From: an uncultured Alphaproteobacteria bacterium
GTDB lineage: Bacteria; Pseudomonadota; Alphaproteobacteria; Rhodobacterales; Rhodobacteraceae
DNA: 32,407 bases
Assembly: GCA_902611605.1 (NCBI GenBank)
Contig: CACMAH010000015.1
Span: 1 to 32,407 of the forward strand
Direction of reading: 5' to 3'
Positions 8,258-17,280 of this stretch are shown piece after piece. A program made the translations under genes and the position numbers. Position 1 is the first letter of the stretch, and every line of letters begins with the position of its first letter. The notes under the pieces were generated by a model. It made no database searches, had not been told where the DNA came from, and worked only from the letters and a program-made list of their open reading frames with translations.

Positions 8258-9361
8258 TTAAACATTAATTGAATTTGTTAATATCTTTTTTACTTTATTC
8301 ATATTAACATTTGTTGAAATCATACCCTTGCCAATTCTTTTTAAAAGAATAAACTTTAATTTTTTATTATGAACCTTTTTATCTTGTTGCATAATTTCAA
8401 TTAAATTTTTTGCATTAAATACACTAGATTTAATGTGATTAATTTCTGTGATATAATTTAATTTTTTGAAGTGATTTATTACTCTTTTATTTTCTTTGGT
8501 TGTAATTAAGTCATATTCCCTACTTAATTTTAGCGCAAGACAGCATCCAATAATTACTGCTTCGCCATGTAATAAATTATTTGCATAATTATTTGCTGAC
8601 TCTAAGGCATGTGCAAATGTGTGTCCAAAATTCAGTAAAGCCCTTTGCCCTTTTTCTTTTTCATCTTGTTGAACTAATTTTACTTTAATTTTACTTGATT
8701 TATATATGATATTAGCAACGTTATTTTCCTCTCTCAGATCTTTATAATCCATTTGCTCTAACCACCCAAAAAAATCATGATCTTTAATTAATGCTTTTTT
8801 AACTGCCTCAGCATAACCTGATAGAAACTCTCTTCTTTTCAAGGTGCTTAAAAATGAAATATCAGATAAAATTAATGCAGGATGATGAAATGTTCCAATT
8901 AAATTTTTTCCTTTTAAAGAATTTATTCCTGTTTTTCCACCTATAGAGCTGTCTACTTGTGCAAGTAAGGTAGTTGGCATATGTATGATATTAATTCCAC
9001 GTCTAACTATTGAAGTTACTAAACCAGTTAAATCTCCAATTACACCTCCTCCAAAACTTAAGACATAATCATTTCTTTCAACTTTATTTGAGATAAGCCA
9101 TTCTGCAATTTTTTTTAAATTATACCAACTTTTAGTTCTTTCCCCTGCATTTAGAATTAAAACTTCAGTTTTTATTTTTGCTGCTGAGAGTTCTCTTAGA
9201 AGTGATGATAAATGAAGACGAGCAACATTTTTATCAGTAACTATGCATAATTTTGATCGAAACTCATTATTAGATAAATATAAAATTAATTGGTCAAAAA
9301 TTTTGTTTCCAATTATTATCTCGTGAGTAAATCCATTATAATCTGCATTAATAATTTTCAT
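8258..9361 (-). CDS. aroB: 3-dehydroquinate synthase
   Basis: Converts DAHP to 3-dehydroquinate, step 2 of the shikimate pathway; NAD- and divalent-metal-dependent. It is 367 residues, normal length. The nucleotide-binding GGGVIGD is at 104-110, the HMPTTLLAQVDSSIGGKTGIN segment spans 127-147, and the metal ligands are Glu185 (GYAEAVK), His247 (NFGHTFAHALE) and His265 (LLHGEAV). It starts 11 bases after the end of aroK on the same strand, forming the widespread aroK-aroB pair. The 64 bases before rnd show no clear terminator. Confidence 0.96.
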   Translation of the reverse strand: MKIINADYNGFTHEIIIGNKIFDQLILYLSNNEFRSKLCIVTDKNVARLHLSSLLRELSAAKIKTEVLILNAGERTKSWYNLKKIAEWLISNKVERNDYVLSFGGGVIGDLTGLVTSIVRRGINIIHMPTTLLAQVDSSIGGKTGINSLKGKNLIGTFHHPALILSDISFLSTLKRREFLSGYAEAVKKALIKDHDFFGWLEQMDYKDLREENNVANIIYKSSKIKVKLVQQDEKEKGQRALLNFGHTFAHALESANNYANNLLHGEAVIIGCCLALKLSREYDLITTKENKRVINHFKKLNYITEINHIKSSVFNAKNLIEIMQQDKKVHNKKLKFILLKRIGKGMISTNVNMNKVKKILTNSINV

Positions 9362-9372
9362 TTTTTATAATT

Positions 9373-9900
9373 CTATTGAGTAGTTCTTGTTAAAATATTA
9401 TGTTTTTTTAATTTTTGGATAATTTTGTCGACCATTGCTAAATGACTTATATTTGCCTTACTCTCTATAGTAATGTTAGCTTTTTTATAAATTGGATCTC
9501 TTTCAATTATTAAATTTTCTAATTCTTGTTTAGGATACTTATTATTTAATAAAGGACGGTTTCCTTTCCCAGAAACTCTAGGCCATAAAGTTTCAAGATC
9601 TGCTTTGAGCCAAATTGAAAAACCATATCTTTTTATAACTTCCCTTATTTCTTTACACATAAATGCTCCTCCGCCAGTAGATAACACTTGAGGTTCACTA
9701 AGAATTAATCTGTTAATTACTTTTTTTTCACCAGACCTAAAATAATTCTCCCCAAATTTTTCAAAAATTTCAACAATGTTCATTCCTGCAGCTTTTTCAA
9801 TTTCTTGGTCAGCATCTATAAATCCAACATTTAAGTATTCTGATAATCTTTTACCAACGGAAGATTTGCCAGCTCCCATAAGTCCAACTAAAACAAGCAT
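9373..9900 (-). CDS. aroK: Shikimate kinase
   Basis: Phosphorylates shikimate with ATP in aromatic amino acid synthesis. The P-loop GLMGAGKS is at residues 6-13 from the chosen start. FIDADQEIE, a shikimate-binding FRSGE segment, STGGGAF and the lid arginine in GNRPLL are all present. I chose the ATG at 9900 (175 residues) because it places the P-loop as in other AroK proteins. A TTG at 9918 would add MYKLKK, and neither has a Shine-Dalgarno. It leads the aroK-aroB pair and is divergent from the small membrane gene at 10049 across about 150 A/T-rich bases that must hold both promoters. Confidence 0.95.
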   Translation of the reverse strand: MLVLVGLMGAGKSSVGKRLSEYLNVGFIDADQEIEKAAGMNIVEIFEKFGENYFRSGEKKVINRLILSEPQVLSTGGGAFMCKEIREVIKRYGFSIWLKADLETLWPRVSGKGNRPLLNNKYPKQELENLIIERDPIYKKANITIESKANISHLAMVDKIIQKLKKHNILTRTTQ

Positions 9901-10048
9901 TTTTTTTAATTTATACAATTTATATTTAGTAAATTTATTTTTTATTGCTATTGCATAATATACTTATAATGTTTTAAAAAACTTTTGAAAATATTTTTTT
10001 TTTGAATTAAAACTTATTATATAACAACCTTTTACTTCATCTTATTAT

Positions 10049-10177
10049 ATGTGGAAATTATTAAAATTATTTATTTTTATTACATTAATTGTTATAATTG
10101 TAATTTCAATTTACACTATTTTTTTTGATTTAAGACCGATGACTAATCTGCTAATAATTAATGTACCATTAAAATAA
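10049..10177 (+). CDS. Small single-pass membrane protein (42 residues)
   Basis: Short ORF starting ATG TGG AAA and ending TAA, whose last A is the first base of the next gene's ATG (TAATG). That 1-base overlap and shared strand argue for a real, translationally coupled gene. The product begins MWKLLKLFIFITL, has one hydrophobic segment (about residues 7-25), then a short outside tail with DLRP and ending INVPLK. From memory it resembles small alphaproteobacterial proteins of the form membrane helix + (Y/F)GDLxP + VPV/L near aroK/xerD; I could not check this. No Shine-Dalgarno is visible. Its function is unknown. Confidence 0.6.
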   Translation: MWKLLKLFIFITLIVIIVISIYTIFFDLRPMTNLLIINVPLK

Positions 10178-11820
10178 TGATTTTTCGATCATTTTTTATA
10201 ATTATTATACTCCTAGCTAAATCCTTTTTTATAACTAATTTTCTGTTTGCTAAAGATCCTATGTCTGCAATAGATTGGTTGGCTGAAAAAATAAATGATC
10301 CACCAGATTTTTATACAAATCCTTCATTGAACTTTGATATTAATGATAATGATATTAAAAAATTAGACCTTCCAAACATTAGTAAAAACTCTATTGGGAT
10401 TTTTCCTAGTATAAGATTAGGAATAAATTCTAATGTATGGAAAAATAGCAATGAATTTGAAATATCTAGTTTATTAGATAAAATTGATATAGGTGATATA
10501 TACTATTTAAACAGATTATTGAAAAGAATTCTTTTAATTGAAGCCGATCCTCCAATTATTGTAACTGGTAAAGAGTTTTCTGGTACTTTTTTTTTAAGAT
10601 CTAGAATTTTAAAATTAATACAAATGGGAGCATTAGATGAAGCCGAAGCTCTATTACTAGATGCTAATCCAAATACCGATCCAAAATTAATTGATTTATG
10701 GTCAAAGATATCTTTTTTAACTTTACGATTTGATAATTTTTGTAATGCAGTTTTGAAAAGTTATCATACTTTAATCCATCCTGCTCACAAAGTAATTTGC
10801 CTTGCTAGAAGTGGTGATTGGAATGCGGCAGCTTTATCGTTGGCTACTTATTCTAGTATAAATGAAATAGAAAATGATTATGAAAAATTATTAATAAATT
10901 TTTTGGATCATGAGGCAGAACTTGATGTACAGAATAAAGATTTGTGTAATCGAGATCAACCAATATTAGTTTATTTATGCGATTTCTCAAATATTAATAC
11001 TCAGGATTTACGAATTGATGTTAAATATCTGTATAATGATCTCAGCAGAGGTAAAAGTATACGATCAAGAATTATTGCTTCTGAGGAATTAGTTAAAAGT
11101 GGTGCATTAAATCCAGGTATTTTATTTTCTACTTATAAAGTAAAAAAACCTTCAACTTCGGGTGGTGTTTGGGCACGTGTGAAAAAGGTGCAGGATTTAG
11201 AAAAATTATTAGAATATAATTTAAAAAATACTGAAACTTTATCAACTCATCTTGATTTAATGGTTAAAGAGTTTTTGAAAAATAAATTGTTATCGCCCTT
11301 TGCAGAATTTTACAGTGAAAAGTTGAAATTAAGAGAATTTGAATATTCATCCTTATACGATTCAATTATAGTAATTAATATTTTATCAGGTAATTATAAA
11401 GATTTGAAAACTAGAAATAAAATCACAAACTTTAGCTTGCAAAACTTGTTAAATGTAATAAATTATCGAGACAAAATAGTCGCCAAATATAAATTCAATA
11501 GTAATTCACATGGTGATACCTCCTTACTTTATTCAAATAAAAAAAATACTGAATTGCAAAAAGCTATATTGGAAGCAAGTATGGGAATTTACCCAGTTGA
11601 GTTATTTTCAAGTAAGAATATTGATAAAGCTTTTTTAAAAAAACAAGACGGTTTTGCATTATTAAATGCAATATATTTAATTTCTTCCAGTTCTATCAGC
11701 GACGTTGCATCACTACAAACAGGCTTAGCTTCTCTAGTAAAGCTTGGATTAATAAATGATTTTAAGTCAATTTCTAATGAATTATTAATAATGGAATATT
11801 TTAAAAAAAATTTAGGTTAA
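10177..11820 (+). CDS. Exported conserved protein of unknown function
   Basis: I do not recognise a named domain. The 547 residues begin with a hydrophobic stretch (about 5-25, FIIIILLAKSFFITNFLFA) followed by KDPMSAIDWL, consistent with a cleaved signal peptide and a periplasmic location. The remainder is largely predicted helical. Segments such as MGALDEAEALLLD and LARSGDWNAAALSLATY look like paired-helix (TPR/alpha-solenoid-like) units. The C-terminus includes a GFALLNAIYLISSSS-like hydrophobic helix. It overlaps the upstream 42-residue gene by one base and lies 5 bases before xerD, so these are probably one transcript. From memory, a protein of similar size occurs between aroK and xerD in other alphaproteobacteria. 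A scaffold or envelope-assembly role would be a guess. Confidence 0.75.
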   Translation: MIFRSFFIIIILLAKSFFITNFLFAKDPMSAIDWLAEKINDPPDFYTNPSLNFDINDNDIKKLDLPNISKNSIGIFPSIRLGINSNVWKNSNEFEISSLLDKIDIGDIYYLNRLLKRILLIEADPPIIVTGKEFSGTFFLRSRILKLIQMGALDEAEALLLDANPNTDPKLIDLWSKISFLTLRFDNFCNAVLKSYHTLIHPAHKVICLARSGDWNAAALSLATYSSINEIENDYEKLLINFLDHEAELDVQNKDLCNRDQPILVYLCDFSNINTQDLRIDVKYLYNDLSRGKSIRSRIIASEELVKSGALNPGILFSTYKVKKPSTSGGVWARVKKVQDLEKLLEYNLKNTETLSTHLDLMVKEFLKNKLLSPFAEFYSEKLKLREFEYSSLYDSIIVINILSGNYKDLKTRNKITNFSLQNLLNVINYRDKIVAKYKFNSNSHGDTSLLYSNKKNTELQKAILEASMGIYPVELFSSKNIDKAFLKKQDGFALLNAIYLISSSSISDVASLQTGLASLVKLGLINDFKSISNELLIMEYFKKNLG

Positions 11821-11825
11821 TGTAG

Positions 11826-12734
11826 ATGAACATATGCGATAAATTAGATTACTTTTTTGAAACTTTAATATCTGAAAAAAATTTTAGTTTAAATTCAGTA
11901 GATGCTTATAAAAGAGATTTAATGCAATTATTTAAAAATGATTCAAAATTTGATTTAACAGTTATTAACGAAAATTATATTATTCAAAATTTGAATTCAT
12001 TAAAAAAAAAGCAAACCTCTAATAGATCAATCGCTAGAAAAATCTCATGTTACAAAAATTTTTTTAAATTTGCACTTGAAGAAAATTGGATAAATAATAA
12101 TCCCTGTATAAAATTAAAAATTCCAAAGTATGTAAATAAATTACCAGAAACATTATCAATTGATGACATTAATTTGTTATTAAAATCCTCAAAAATTGCT
12201 GATAGTAAAGATATAAATAACATAAGAAATAATACATTGCTTGAACTTATTTATGGAACAGGGTTAAGAGTAAGTGAACTCGTTTCTATGCCTTTAAGCG
12301 CAATAAACAAAAATTCAGAAATTATTTTAATTAAAGGCAAAGGTAAAAAGGAAAGATTAGTCCCTATATCGAGTTCTGCGAGGAATGCGACTATAAATTG
12401 GTTGTTTTTCAGAGATAAAATGAAAACTAAAGAAAATTCAAAAAAATATTTGTTTCCAGCCAATTCAAATTTAGGGCATATTAGCAGAGTGCAGTTTTTT
12501 AATATTTTAAAAAAAATTTCTAAACATGCTGGTTTAATTAATAAAAAAATTTCACCACATGTAATTCGACATGCATTTGCTACTCATCTTTTATCAAATG
12601 GAGCAGACCTCAGAATTATTCAAAGTCTTTTGGGGCATTCAGACATTGCAACTACTCAAATATATACACATGTATTGGAAGATCAAAAAAAATCATTAGT
12701 TATGAACTTTCATCCATTTGCAAAAATTAAATAA
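11826..12734 (+). CDS. xerD: Site-specific tyrosine recombinase XerD
   Basis: Acts with XerC at dif to resolve chromosome dimers. It is 302 residues, with an N-terminal SAM-like core-binding domain (about 1-95) and a C-terminal catalytic domain. Catalytic residues are Arg148 (GTGLRVSEL), Lys172 (KGKGKKERLVP), His245 and Arg248 (SPHVIRHAFATHLL), His271 (LLGHSDIATTQIYTHV) and the nucleophile Tyr280; all are present. The numbering is within one of E. coli XerD, supporting a housekeeping Xer and not a phage integrase. It is preceded by TTAGGTTAATGTAG, at best a weak Shine-Dalgarno. XerC is not in the window, so the D assignment rests on size, sequence and the aroK/CorC neighbourhood. Confidence 0.88.
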   Translation: MNICDKLDYFFETLISEKNFSLNSVDAYKRDLMQLFKNDSKFDLTVINENYIIQNLNSLKKKQTSNRSIARKISCYKNFFKFALEENWINNNPCIKLKIPKYVNKLPETLSIDDINLLLKSSKIADSKDINNIRNNTLLELIYGTGLRVSELVSMPLSAINKNSEIILIKGKGKKERLVPISSSARNATINWLFFRDKMKTKENSKKYLFPANSNLGHISRVQFFNILKKISKHAGLINKKISPHVIRHAFATHLLSNGADLRIIQSLLGHSDIATTQIYTHVLEDQKKSLVMNFHPFAKIK

Positions 12735-12752
12735 TTCAAAAAGGTTAAATTT

Positions 12753-14060
12753 ATGATTGAAAATAATTTGGAAACTTATTTCAAAGTAGCAACTTGGAGT
12801 AGTCCAATAGTTGTTATTTTCCTTTTAATATTATCAGCATTTTTTTCAGGTTCTGAAACTGCTCTTACAGCGTCTAGTCGTCCCAAACTCAGAAGTATGA
12901 GTGATAGAGGTTCAGTTGGTGCAAAAAAAGCATTAGATATAACAAATGATAATGAAAGTTTAATTGGTACCATATTATTAGGAAATAATATTGTAAATAT
13001 TCTTGCTACTTCATTAGCAACTGCCTATTTCGTAAAATTATTTGGTGATAAAGGAATTTTTTTAGCAACTTTTTGTATGACAGTATTAATTTTAGTTTTT
13101 TCGGAACTTTTACCAAAAACGTACGCCATCAATAATCCAGAAAGTGCAGCTAGAAGGGTTGCTCCTTTAGTATTGTTTTTTATTTATATATTCTCACCAA
13201 TTATTATTTTTGTAAGAAAATTTGTACAATTATTACTTTCTTTGATTGGGTTAAAAATTGATCCTAATAAACAAATTCTTGCATCTGACGAAATTGCTGG
13301 TGCTATAGCTCTTCATCATTCAGAGGGAACTGTTAAGAAAGATGCAAGAGATAGATTACTTGGAGTATTAGATCTTCCAGAGAGAATGGTTGAGGAAATT
13401 ATGTTACATAGAAGTCAAATTGAAATGATTGATGCGGATGATCCACCAAAAAAAATATTAGAAAAATGTTTAAAATCACCATATACAAGAATTCCTATTT
13501 TTAAGGATCATCATGAAAATGTTGTAGGCATTCTTCATGCAAAAGACTTGTTGAGAAAAACTAGTATTTTATCTTCAATTGGATCAAAACGATTTGATAT
13601 GAAAAAATTTGATATAATGAAAGTAGCTATGAAACCTTATTTTATACCTGAAACAACTACTCTTGATCTTCAAATGCGACAATTTTTAAAAAGAAAGGCT
13701 CATTTTGCATTAGTAGTAGATGAATATGGTGATTTAAGAGGTCTAATTACATTAGAAGATATAATAGAAGAAATAGTGGGTGAAATTTCTGATGAACATG
13801 ATATTGAAGTTGATCAAATGATAGATACATCTGATGGTAAACTATTAGTTGATGGTGGAATGAGTATAAGAGATCTAAATAGAGCTTATGACTGGTCGTT
13901 GCCTGATAATGAAGCAAATACTATAGCGGGTTTAGTAATCCATGAAGCACAATTAATTCCAAGTGTAGGTCAAGTTTTTAATTTTTATGGTTTTAGATTT
14001 GAAATATTATCAAGAGAAAAAAATAAAATAACTAAAATAAAACTAGCAAAAATAAATTAA
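12753..14060 (+). CDS. CNNM/CorC-family membrane protein with CBS pair (HlyC/CorC type)
   Basis: Inner-membrane protein of the CorB/CorC (formerly haemolysin-like) family, linked to Mg2+/Co2+ efflux or homeostasis. A DUF21/CNNM membrane domain (about residues 15-190) carries the conserved SGSETALTASSRPKL motif near residue 33. A CBS domain pair follows (about 215-345; second CBS with HFALVVDEYGDLRGLITLED), and a CorC_HlyC transporter-associated domain ends the protein (about 360-432). The 435-residue length is normal. It starts 18 bases after xerD, with a weak AAGG upstream. A CBS protein beside aroK/aroB/xerD is a familiar alphaproteobacterial arrangement. The transported ion is inferred from family knowledge only. 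Confidence 0.9.
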   Translation: MIENNLETYFKVATWSSPIVVIFLLILSAFFSGSETALTASSRPKLRSMSDRGSVGAKKALDITNDNESLIGTILLGNNIVNILATSLATAYFVKLFGDKGIFLATFCMTVLILVFSELLPKTYAINNPESAARRVAPLVLFFIYIFSPIIIFVRKFVQLLLSLIGLKIDPNKQILASDEIAGAIALHHSEGTVKKDARDRLLGVLDLPERMVEEIMLHRSQIEMIDADDPPKKILEKCLKSPYTRIPIFKDHHENVVGILHAKDLLRKTSILSSIGSKRFDMKKFDIMKVAMKPYFIPETTTLDLQMRQFLKRKAHFALVVDEYGDLRGLITLEDIIEEIVGEISDEHDIEVDQMIDTSDGKLLVDGGMSIRDLNRAYDWSLPDNEANTIAGLVIHEAQLIPSVGQVFNFYGFRFEILSREKNKITKIKLAKIN

Positions 14061-14077
14061 ACTATTATTTTAGGCTC

Positions 14078-14650
14078 ATGTTTAGAAATACGCATAATCT
14101 TAAATTTAAATTTTTACTTAATTTATTTTTCTGTATATTATTTTATTTACTTAAAACTCCCGTTTTTCCTCAAAATGAGGAAAATATAAATCTTTTAAAT
14201 TCTAACGAAGAAATAAGAGCTGAATATGGAAATTGGCTTCAAGTATGTCAAAAAGGTAGTAATAAATGTGTTGGAGTTCAGTTTGCATTAAACGTAGATG
14301 GAAATAGGGCTGCTAGATTTATTATAGAGAGATTAAAAGAAGATACTGATAATTTGGCTGACTCATTAATAACAATTTTTGTTCCTTTTGAATCTATTAT
14401 TCCAATATTACCAAATGGAATAAGATTGGTTGTAGATAATAATGATCCATTTTCAGAACAGTTTTTATTTTGCGATCAGTTAGGATGTACATCTCAGTTT
14501 GGCCTAACAAAACAAGGAATAGATTTATTCTTAGCTGGTGCAAATCTCAGTATGTTTATGATTGATATTAGGGATCCTAATAATAAGTTCATAGTAGACA
14601 TAGACTTAGAAGATTTTCAAACAATTTATAATAATGTAATTATTAAGTAG
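14078..14650 (+). CDS. Invasion-associated locus B (IalB) family protein
   Basis: A 190-residue exported protein. A long N-terminal hydrophobic segment (about 9-30) acts as signal peptide or anchor. It is followed by the IalB-type domain: YGNWLQVCQKG near residue 50 and a later CDQLGCTSQFGLTKQGI segment whose paired cysteines probably form disulfides. The family is widespread in free-living alphaproteobacteria, so the name does not imply pathogenicity. Function is undefined, possibly envelope-related. It lies 17 bases after the CorC-like gene with a short AGG before the ATG. Its stop abuts the stop of the convergent KAS-II gene with no spacer. Confidence 0.82.
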   Translation: MFRNTHNLKFKFLLNLFFCILFYLLKTPVFPQNEENINLLNSNEEIRAEYGNWLQVCQKGSNKCVGVQFALNVDGNRAARFIIERLKEDTDNLADSLITIFVPFESIIPILPNGIRLVVDNNDPFSEQFLFCDQLGCTSQFGLTKQGIDLFLAGANLSMFMIDIRDPNNKFIVDIDLEDFQTIYNNVIIK

Positions 14651-15862
14651 TTATGGACATTTTTTTAACGCTAGAACGGCATTTAAGCCACCAAATGCAA
14701 AAGAATTTGACAAAACACAATTTACATTTTTCTGCCTAGCTATGTTTGGGACTACATCAAGATCACAATCTGGGTCATTTCTTATGTAATTAATGGTAGG
14801 AGCAATTACATTATTCTTAAGTGCCAATAAACAAGCTAATAATTCAACCGCTCCAGTACCTCCAATTAAATGTCCATGCATTGATTTAGTTGAAGATATC
14901 ATTAATTCCTTTGTATGATTTTTAAAAACTTCTTTAATTGCAGCACATTCAGTTTTATCATTTGCTAAAGTTCCAGTACCATGTGCATTAATATAACCTA
15001 CATCTTCTGTATTAAATTTCGCATCCTGCAAAGCACCAAATATTGCTCTAGCAGCTCCTTTTTTACTTGGGTTTACGATATCCTTTGCATCTGATGTCAT
15101 TGAAAAACCAGCCACTTCTGCCAAAATATTTGCACCGCGTTTTTTTGCATATTGATAATTTTCAAATATATATATCGCAGCACCTTCTCCTTGAACCATT
15201 CCATCTCTAGTTTGACAAAATGGACGACATGCATCCTTAGACATTATTCTTAGACCCTCCCAAGCTTTAATTCCACCAAAACAAAGCATACTTTCGGATC
15301 CTCCAGTTATAGCAGCTTTAATTACCCCAGACCTTATTAAATTTAAAGCTTGACCCATTGCATGATTAGAGGAAGAACATGCAGACGCTATCGTAAAGCA
15401 TGGACCTTGAGCATTAAACTTAATTGAAACATTACTAGCAGCGGCATTATTCATTAATTTAGGTACAATTAAAGGATGTACTCTATTCTTACCTTCCTCA
15501 TATACTTGTCTATAATTTTCATCTTGTGTTTGAAGCCCACCCCCTGCTGTACCTAAAATAACACCAATTTTTGAAGAATCTTTTTCCTTAAATTCTATTC
15601 CAGAAGATGAAACAGCTTGTTTAGTTGCAATAAGTGCAAATTGAGTAAACTTATCATAAATTGAGTTTTCTTGTTTTGAAAAATGATCATAAGGATTATA
15701 ATTATGTATCTGTCCACCAATTCTGACTGATAACCTTTCAGCATTAAGAAAATCAATTGGGCCTATTCCATTTTTTCCTTCTGCTAGAGAATTTAAATTA
15801 GTATTCAAATCCATACCTAAAGCGCTTACTACGCCTGCTCCAGTAATTACAACACGATTCAT
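14651..15862 (-). CDS. Beta-ketoacyl-ACP synthase II (FabF-like)
   Basis: Condensing enzyme that elongates acyl-ACP with malonyl-ACP. The 403 residues carry an intact Cys-His-His triad: Cys162 (IASACSSSNHAMG), His294 (NAHGTGT) and His331 (STKSMHGHLIGGTGAVE, with Lys326). The N-terminal RVVITGAGVVSALG is typical of KAS-II. It starts 2 bases after the stop of the acyl carrier protein gene, so the two are tightly coupled, and both follow lpxD. This suggests a dedicated ACP/KAS pair making a special acyl chain, perhaps for lipid A. It is probably not the general fabF, which normally sits with fabD, fabG and acpP. Confidence 0.9.
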   Translation of the reverse strand: MNRVVITGAGVVSALGMDLNTNLNSLAEGKNGIGPIDFLNAERLSVRIGGQIHNYNPYDHFSKQENSIYDKFTQFALIATKQAVSSSGIEFKEKDSSKIGVILGTAGGGLQTQDENYRQVYEEGKNRVHPLIVPKLMNNAAASNVSIKFNAQGPCFTIASACSSSNHAMGQALNLIRSGVIKAAITGGSESMLCFGGIKAWEGLRIMSKDACRPFCQTRDGMVQGEGAAIYIFENYQYAKKRGANILAEVAGFSMTSDAKDIVNPSKKGAARAIFGALQDAKFNTEDVGYINAHGTGTLANDKTECAAIKEVFKNHTKELMISSTKSMHGHLIGGTGAVELLACLLALKNNVIAPTINYIRNDPDCDLDVVPNIARQKNVNCVLSNSFAFGGLNAVLALKKCP

Positions 15863-15864
15863 TT

Positions 15865-16137
15865 TTAATCACTTCCTGATGGTGACTTAATTAATTTCTC
15901 TACCGCGCTAATAATAGAATTTACATTACTAATATCAAATGTAGAGTTTGTTGGATCGTTTGCGTTAAATGGAATATTAATATTAAATGTTTCTTCAATA
16001 GAAAATACAATTTCAACTAAAGCTAATGAATCAACACCCAAATCCTCAAGTGATAGATTTTCATTTATTTCACTAGGATCTAATAAGGTTTGTTCTGATA
16101 AAATTTTGATTATCTTATTTTTTACGCTTTCTGGCAT
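15865..16137 (-). CDS. Acyl carrier protein (specialised, not general AcpP)
   Basis: A 90-residue ACP. The phosphopantetheine attachment serine lies in DLGVDSLALVE (Ser37). The sequence differs from housekeeping AcpP: after helix II it reads FSIEETFNINIPFNANDP and it has an extended, less acidic C-terminus. It resembles alphaproteobacterial ACPs used in special fatty-acid or lipid A synthesis, including the AcpXL group, but I cannot assign it firmly. The gene lies 27 bases after lpxD and 2 bases before the KAS-II gene. The partner acyltransferase could be LpxD or a late acyltransferase encoded elsewhere. Confidence 0.9.
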   Translation of the reverse strand: MPESVKNKIIKILSEQTLLDPSEINENLSLEDLGVDSLALVEIVFSIEETFNINIPFNANDPTNSTFDISNVNSIISAVEKLIKSPSGSD

Positions 16138-16164
16138 CTAAATAACTCAACTAATAATACTTTT

Positions 16165-17250
16165 TTAATCTTTTACTAATTTAGAAGAAATTTCATTAAT
16201 TAATTTATTTAACTGTTTTATTTTTGTTTGGAGTTTAGGAAGTCTTCTAAGAGCCATATAAGAAGCAATATTTTTTTTCATTTCCATAGCAGGATTACCC
16301 ATCATAAACTTTCTTGGGAGTATATTAGCAGATACGCCAGTTTTTCCCGCCATTATAGAATTATTTCCTATTTTCAAATTATCTGCTATGCCTACTTGTC
16401 CACCCATTACTACATTATCTCCAACTAAAGTACTTCCAGCAATGCCTACTTGGCCGCAAATTAAACAATTGTATCCAATTTCTACGTTATGAGCTATGTG
16501 AACTAAATTATCAAGTTTAGTTCCTGATTTGATTATTGTATTTTTGATTGTTCCTCTATCAATACATGAATTTGCGCCTATTTCTACATCATCTCCAATT
16601 TCTACAGCCCCAACCGATGAAACCCTCATGAATTTTTCATTTGAAGAATCATTATTTGTTAATCTATCTAAGATACTTTTTTCATTTTGAGGATGAAATG
16701 AAAATCCATCAGAACCAATAATGACATTCTGATGGCATATGAATCCATTCCCAATTTTTGTATTATCATAAATTTTAGTTCCTGATTTAATTAAACAATT
16801 ATTTCCAATAATTACATTTTTACCAATTTCTACAAAATTCTCTATATCCACATTATTACCTATTTGGGAATTTTCTTTTATAATTACATATGAACCTATT
16901 TTGGGATTTGCACCAATTTTTGATGAAGAATTTATCAAAGAGTTTTCATTTATCGATCTCTTTTCTTTATTTAGTTCATCAAAAACTTTAGTTAATTTAG
17001 ATAAAATTAATTTAGATTGATTAGTAACAATTACGCCTTCAAGATTAGTTGTCTTCCAATTGAAGTTAGTATTTATTATGGCCCCTTTTGCTTTGGTACT
17101 ATATAACCCAGATTCGAACTTTTGATCGATCGCTATAGCTATTTGATTTATATTAGCAGAAGAAGGTTCTGATGGTGAAGAAAAAACTAATTTTCCATTA
17201 CCATAAAAAACACAATCTAAAGCCTTTGCAATTTCAGCCAAAGAGATCAT
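16165..17250 (-). CDS. lpxD: UDP-3-O-(3-hydroxyacyl)glucosamine N-acyltransferase LpxD
   Basis: Adds the N-linked 3-hydroxyacyl chain to UDP-3-O-acyl-glucosamine in lipid A synthesis. The 361 residues start with the LpxD N-terminal domain (about 1-100), continue with a left-handed beta-helix of hexapeptide repeats (about 105-320: [29 protein letters not shown] and more), and end in a C-terminal helix. The catalytic histidine is His254 in [10 protein letters not shown]. The ATG at 17250 is preceded by GGGGAAG, a usable ribosome site. It lies 30 bases after the L,D-transpeptidase gene and before the ACP gene. This is not the classical bamA-lpxD-fabZ-lpxA cluster; it shows the cell makes lipopolysaccharide. 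Confidence 0.95.
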   Translation of the reverse strand: MISLAEIAKALDCVFYGNGKLVFSSPSEPSSANINQIAIAIDQKFESGLYSTKAKGAIINTNFNWKTTNLEGVIVTNQSKLILSKLTKVFDELNKEKRSINENSLINSSSKIGANPKIGSYVIIKENSQIGNNVDIENFVEIGKNVIIGNNCLIKSGTKIYDNTKIGNGFICHQNVIIGSDGFSFHPQNEKSILDRLTNNDSSNEKFMRVSSVGAVEIGDDVEIGANSCIDRGTIKNTIIKSGTKLDNLVHIAHNVEIGYNCLICGQVGIAGSTLVGDNVVMGGQVGIADNLKIGNNSIMAGKTGVSANILPRKFMMGNPAMEMKKNIASYMALRRLPKLQTKIKQLNKLINEISSKLVKD

Positions 17251-17280
17251 TTCTTCCCCATGAATACGAATTATAACTGT

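Noticed and set aside
11826-12734. Phage integrase marking a mobile element
   Set aside because: All features and the numbering of catalytic residues match housekeeping XerD, and no att repeats, tRNA or phage genes are nearby.
17101-17130. GATTCGAAC-like tRNA T-loop string on the + strand
   Set aside because: It is inside lpxD coding sequence and no cloverleaf can be built around it.
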